Part shown: positions 62,860 through 64,000 of the stretch, piece after piece
Layout of the letters: every line of letters starts with the position of its first letter
Position numbering within the stretch: the first letter of the stretch is position 1
Assembly (NCBI RefSeq): GCF_004153165.1
Contig: NZ_SEMD01000014.1
Span: 1 to 64,000 of the forward strand
DNA: 64,000 nucleotides
Origin: Sporolactobacillus sp. THM7-4
GTDB taxonomy: Bacteria; Bacillota; Bacilli; Bacillales; Sporolactobacillaceae
Direction of reading: 5' to 3'
Notes under the pieces: model-generated
Told to the model about the DNA's origin: nothing
What the model saw: the letters and a program-made list of their open reading frames with translations, nothing else
Databases searched by the model: none
Translations under genes and position numbers: made by a program

Positions 62860-64000
62860 TTGAGCGAAAATGATTTATGGGTACAACATCTGAAGGAAAA
62901 ACGGCTTTCCTACGGCCTTTCACAAAATCGCCTGGCGGTTGCTGCCGGAATGACCAGACAGTATCTCAACGATATTGAAAACAGCAGGGCTTCCCCATCG
63001 GATGACATCAAAACGGCGTTACTAAAAGCATTGGAACGGCTCAATCCCGATGCACCACTTGAGATGCTGTTTGACTATGTGCGGATACGATTCCCAACCA
63101 CGGATGTGAAGCATGTCATTGAAGACATTCTGCTTTTGAAAATGAACTACATGCTTCATGAAGACTATGGCTTCTATTCCTACACGGAACATTACGCTTT
63201 GGGAGATATTTTTGTGATGGTCTCTCCTGATGAACAAAAAGGTGTGCTGCTGGAACTGAAAGGACGAGGCTGCCGCCAGTTTGAGGGATTCCTTTTAGCT
63301 CAACACCGAAGCTGGACCGACTTTTTCATGGATGCCATCTGCGAGGGCGGTGTATTCAAGAGGCTGGACTTAGCGATCAATGATAAAGCAGGCATCCTTA
63401 ATATTCCGCTGCTGACTGAGAAATGCCGAAATGAAGAATGTATTTCCGTGTTTCGCAGTTTTAAGAGTTATCGCAGCGGCGAGTTGATACGCCGGGAGGA
63501 AAAGGAAGCCATGGGGCACACGCTCTATATCGGCTCCTTGAAAAGTGAAATTTATTTCTGCCTTTATGAAAAGGACTACGAACAGTACGTAAAAAACAAC
63601 ATTCTCATCGAGGAAGCTGAGGTGAAAAACCGCTTTGAAATCCGGCTGAAAAACGAAAGAGCCTATTATGCTATTCTTGATCTACTGTCCTATCACGACG
63701 CGGAGCGAACCGCCTTTTCCATCATCAACCGTTACTTACGCTTTGTGGACAGAGTAGAAAATAAGCGGCGAAGTGCATGGCCAATTAGTGAAAGCTGGGC
63801 CTGGTTCATCGGGAAAAACCGGGAGAAATTGAAATTAACCACCCAACCGGAGCCGTATTCTTTTGACCGGACCTTAGGCTGGTTACAGCGACAGGTGGCC
63901 CCGACATTAAAAGTGGCGCTTTGGCTCGACCAGATCAAAGATACTACCGTCATTGATGACATGATCCGGCATGCCAAGCTAACGAAACGCCACGAAAAAA
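62860..64000 (+). CDS. MobT/Rep_trans relaxase (Tn916 Orf20-like), truncated by window end
   Basis: From TTG 62860 (GGAGGG about 6 nt upstream) the frame is open for 380 codons to the window edge. The start has a helix-turn-helix domain (YGLSQNRLAVAAGMTRQYLNDIENSRASPS), then the replication-initiator-like relaxase domain with GFLLAQHRSWTDFFMDAICEGG, KRLDLAINDKAGILN and a Tyr in LYEKDYEQYVK. This is the layout of Tn916 Orf20, which nicks oriT. The start codon was chosen by ribosome binding site and by the conserved N-terminus. The C-terminus lies outside. Confidence 0.9.
   Translation, partial: MSENDLWVQHLKEKRLSYGLSQNRLAVAAGMTRQYLNDIENSRASPSDDIKTALLKALERLNPDAPLEMLFDYVRIRFPTTDVKHVIEDILLLKMNYMLHEDYGFYSYTEHYALGDIFVMVSPDEQKGVLLELKGRGCRQFEGFLLAQHRSWTDFFMDAICEGGVFKRLDLAINDKAGILNIPLLTEKCRNEECISVFRSFKSYRSGELIRREEKEAMGHTLYIGSLKSEIYFCLYEKDYEQYVKNNILIEEAEVKNRFEIRLKNERAYYAILDLLSYHDAERTAFSIINRYLRFVDRVENKRRSAWPISESWAWFIGKNREKLKLTTQPEPYSFDRTLGWLQRQVAPTLKVALWLDQIKDTTVIDDMIRHAKLTKRHEK

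Larger units (their letters stand above)
60400..64000 (+). mobile_element. Tn916-family integrative conjugative element, left part
   Basis: The gene order Orf23, Orf22, Orf21 (FtsK/SpoIIIE-type ATPase), oriT, Orf20 (MobT relaxase) is the conserved left module of Tn916/ICEBs1-type elements. Integrase, excisionase, the mating-channel genes and any cargo would lie beyond the window. The left boundary is not defined (somewhere in 60040-60536). Confidence 0.9.

Overview
The window looks like chromosome from a low-to-mid GC, endospore-forming member of the Bacillales. This is inferred from gene content: comG competence genes, a SleL/YaaH-type spore cortex-lytic enzyme, a two-GTPase DynA-type dynamin, a sporulenol-synthase-like cyclase, YkuS, YqzE, YdhK and GSP39-type proteins, and a LevB-type levanase. 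I cannot name the species from sequence alone.

Layout. 1-127: end of an IS3-family insertion sequence. 149-3260 (minus): a comG-aroK-yqzE block in which comGC-GD-GE-GF-GG are intact, comGB is a decayed fragment, comGA is absent, and an unrelated oxidoreductase gene with its own terminator sits upstream. 3315-23640: mixed housekeeping and accessory genes (L,D-transpeptidase, SleL, reductases, aspartate/APC permease, DUF1259, dynamin, hisC, S33 peptidase, archaeal/fungal-type aspartate-semialdehyde dehydrogenase, FtsH-like protease, ykuS, and folT under a THF riboswitch). 23820-31960: catabolite-controlled promoter region and the fadD-fadN-fadA-fadE beta-oxidation operon. 32097-41592: small spore/coat-like protein, MntP, levanase, cyclase, a dead PAP2 fragment, a GH73 autolysin, and a likely copper-handling patch (Csp, YdhK, and a DUF302 gene under a CsoR-type operator). 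42254-53724: a second beta-oxidation cluster (thiolase on minus; hbd, enoyl-CoA hydratase, fadD, etfB, etfA, fadF, fadE on plus). 53923-54359: a 22-copy array with a 21-nt period. 54376-60039: a frameshifted AEC transporter, two acetyltransferases, a DUF402 protein, tRNA-Pro(GGG), GSP39-like SDR, and tenA behind a TPP riboswitch. From about 60.1 kb to the window end: the left part of a Tn916-family integrative conjugative element (Orf23, Orf22, Orf21 coupling ATPase, oriT, Orf20/MobT relaxase, truncated by the window).

How it works together. The two fad clusters supply all steps of fatty-acid degradation: activation (two FadD paralogues), acyl-CoA dehydrogenation (two FadE paralogues), hydration and hydroxyacyl oxidation (FadN fusion, or separate Hbd plus hydratase), thiolysis (two thiolases), and electron delivery through EtfAB and the membrane Fe-S protein FadF to the quinone pool. 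cre-like boxes at the first cluster suggest CcpA control.

The most unusual items are the 21-nt repeat array, the beheaded comG operon, the THF riboswitch with an apparent Shine-Dalgarno-sequestering helix, the CsoR-type operator placed exactly between -35 and -10 of a DUF302 gene, and an FtsH-like protease lacking an extracytoplasmic domain. I did not find a clearly new multi-gene system. All calls come from reading the sequence; no database searches were made.
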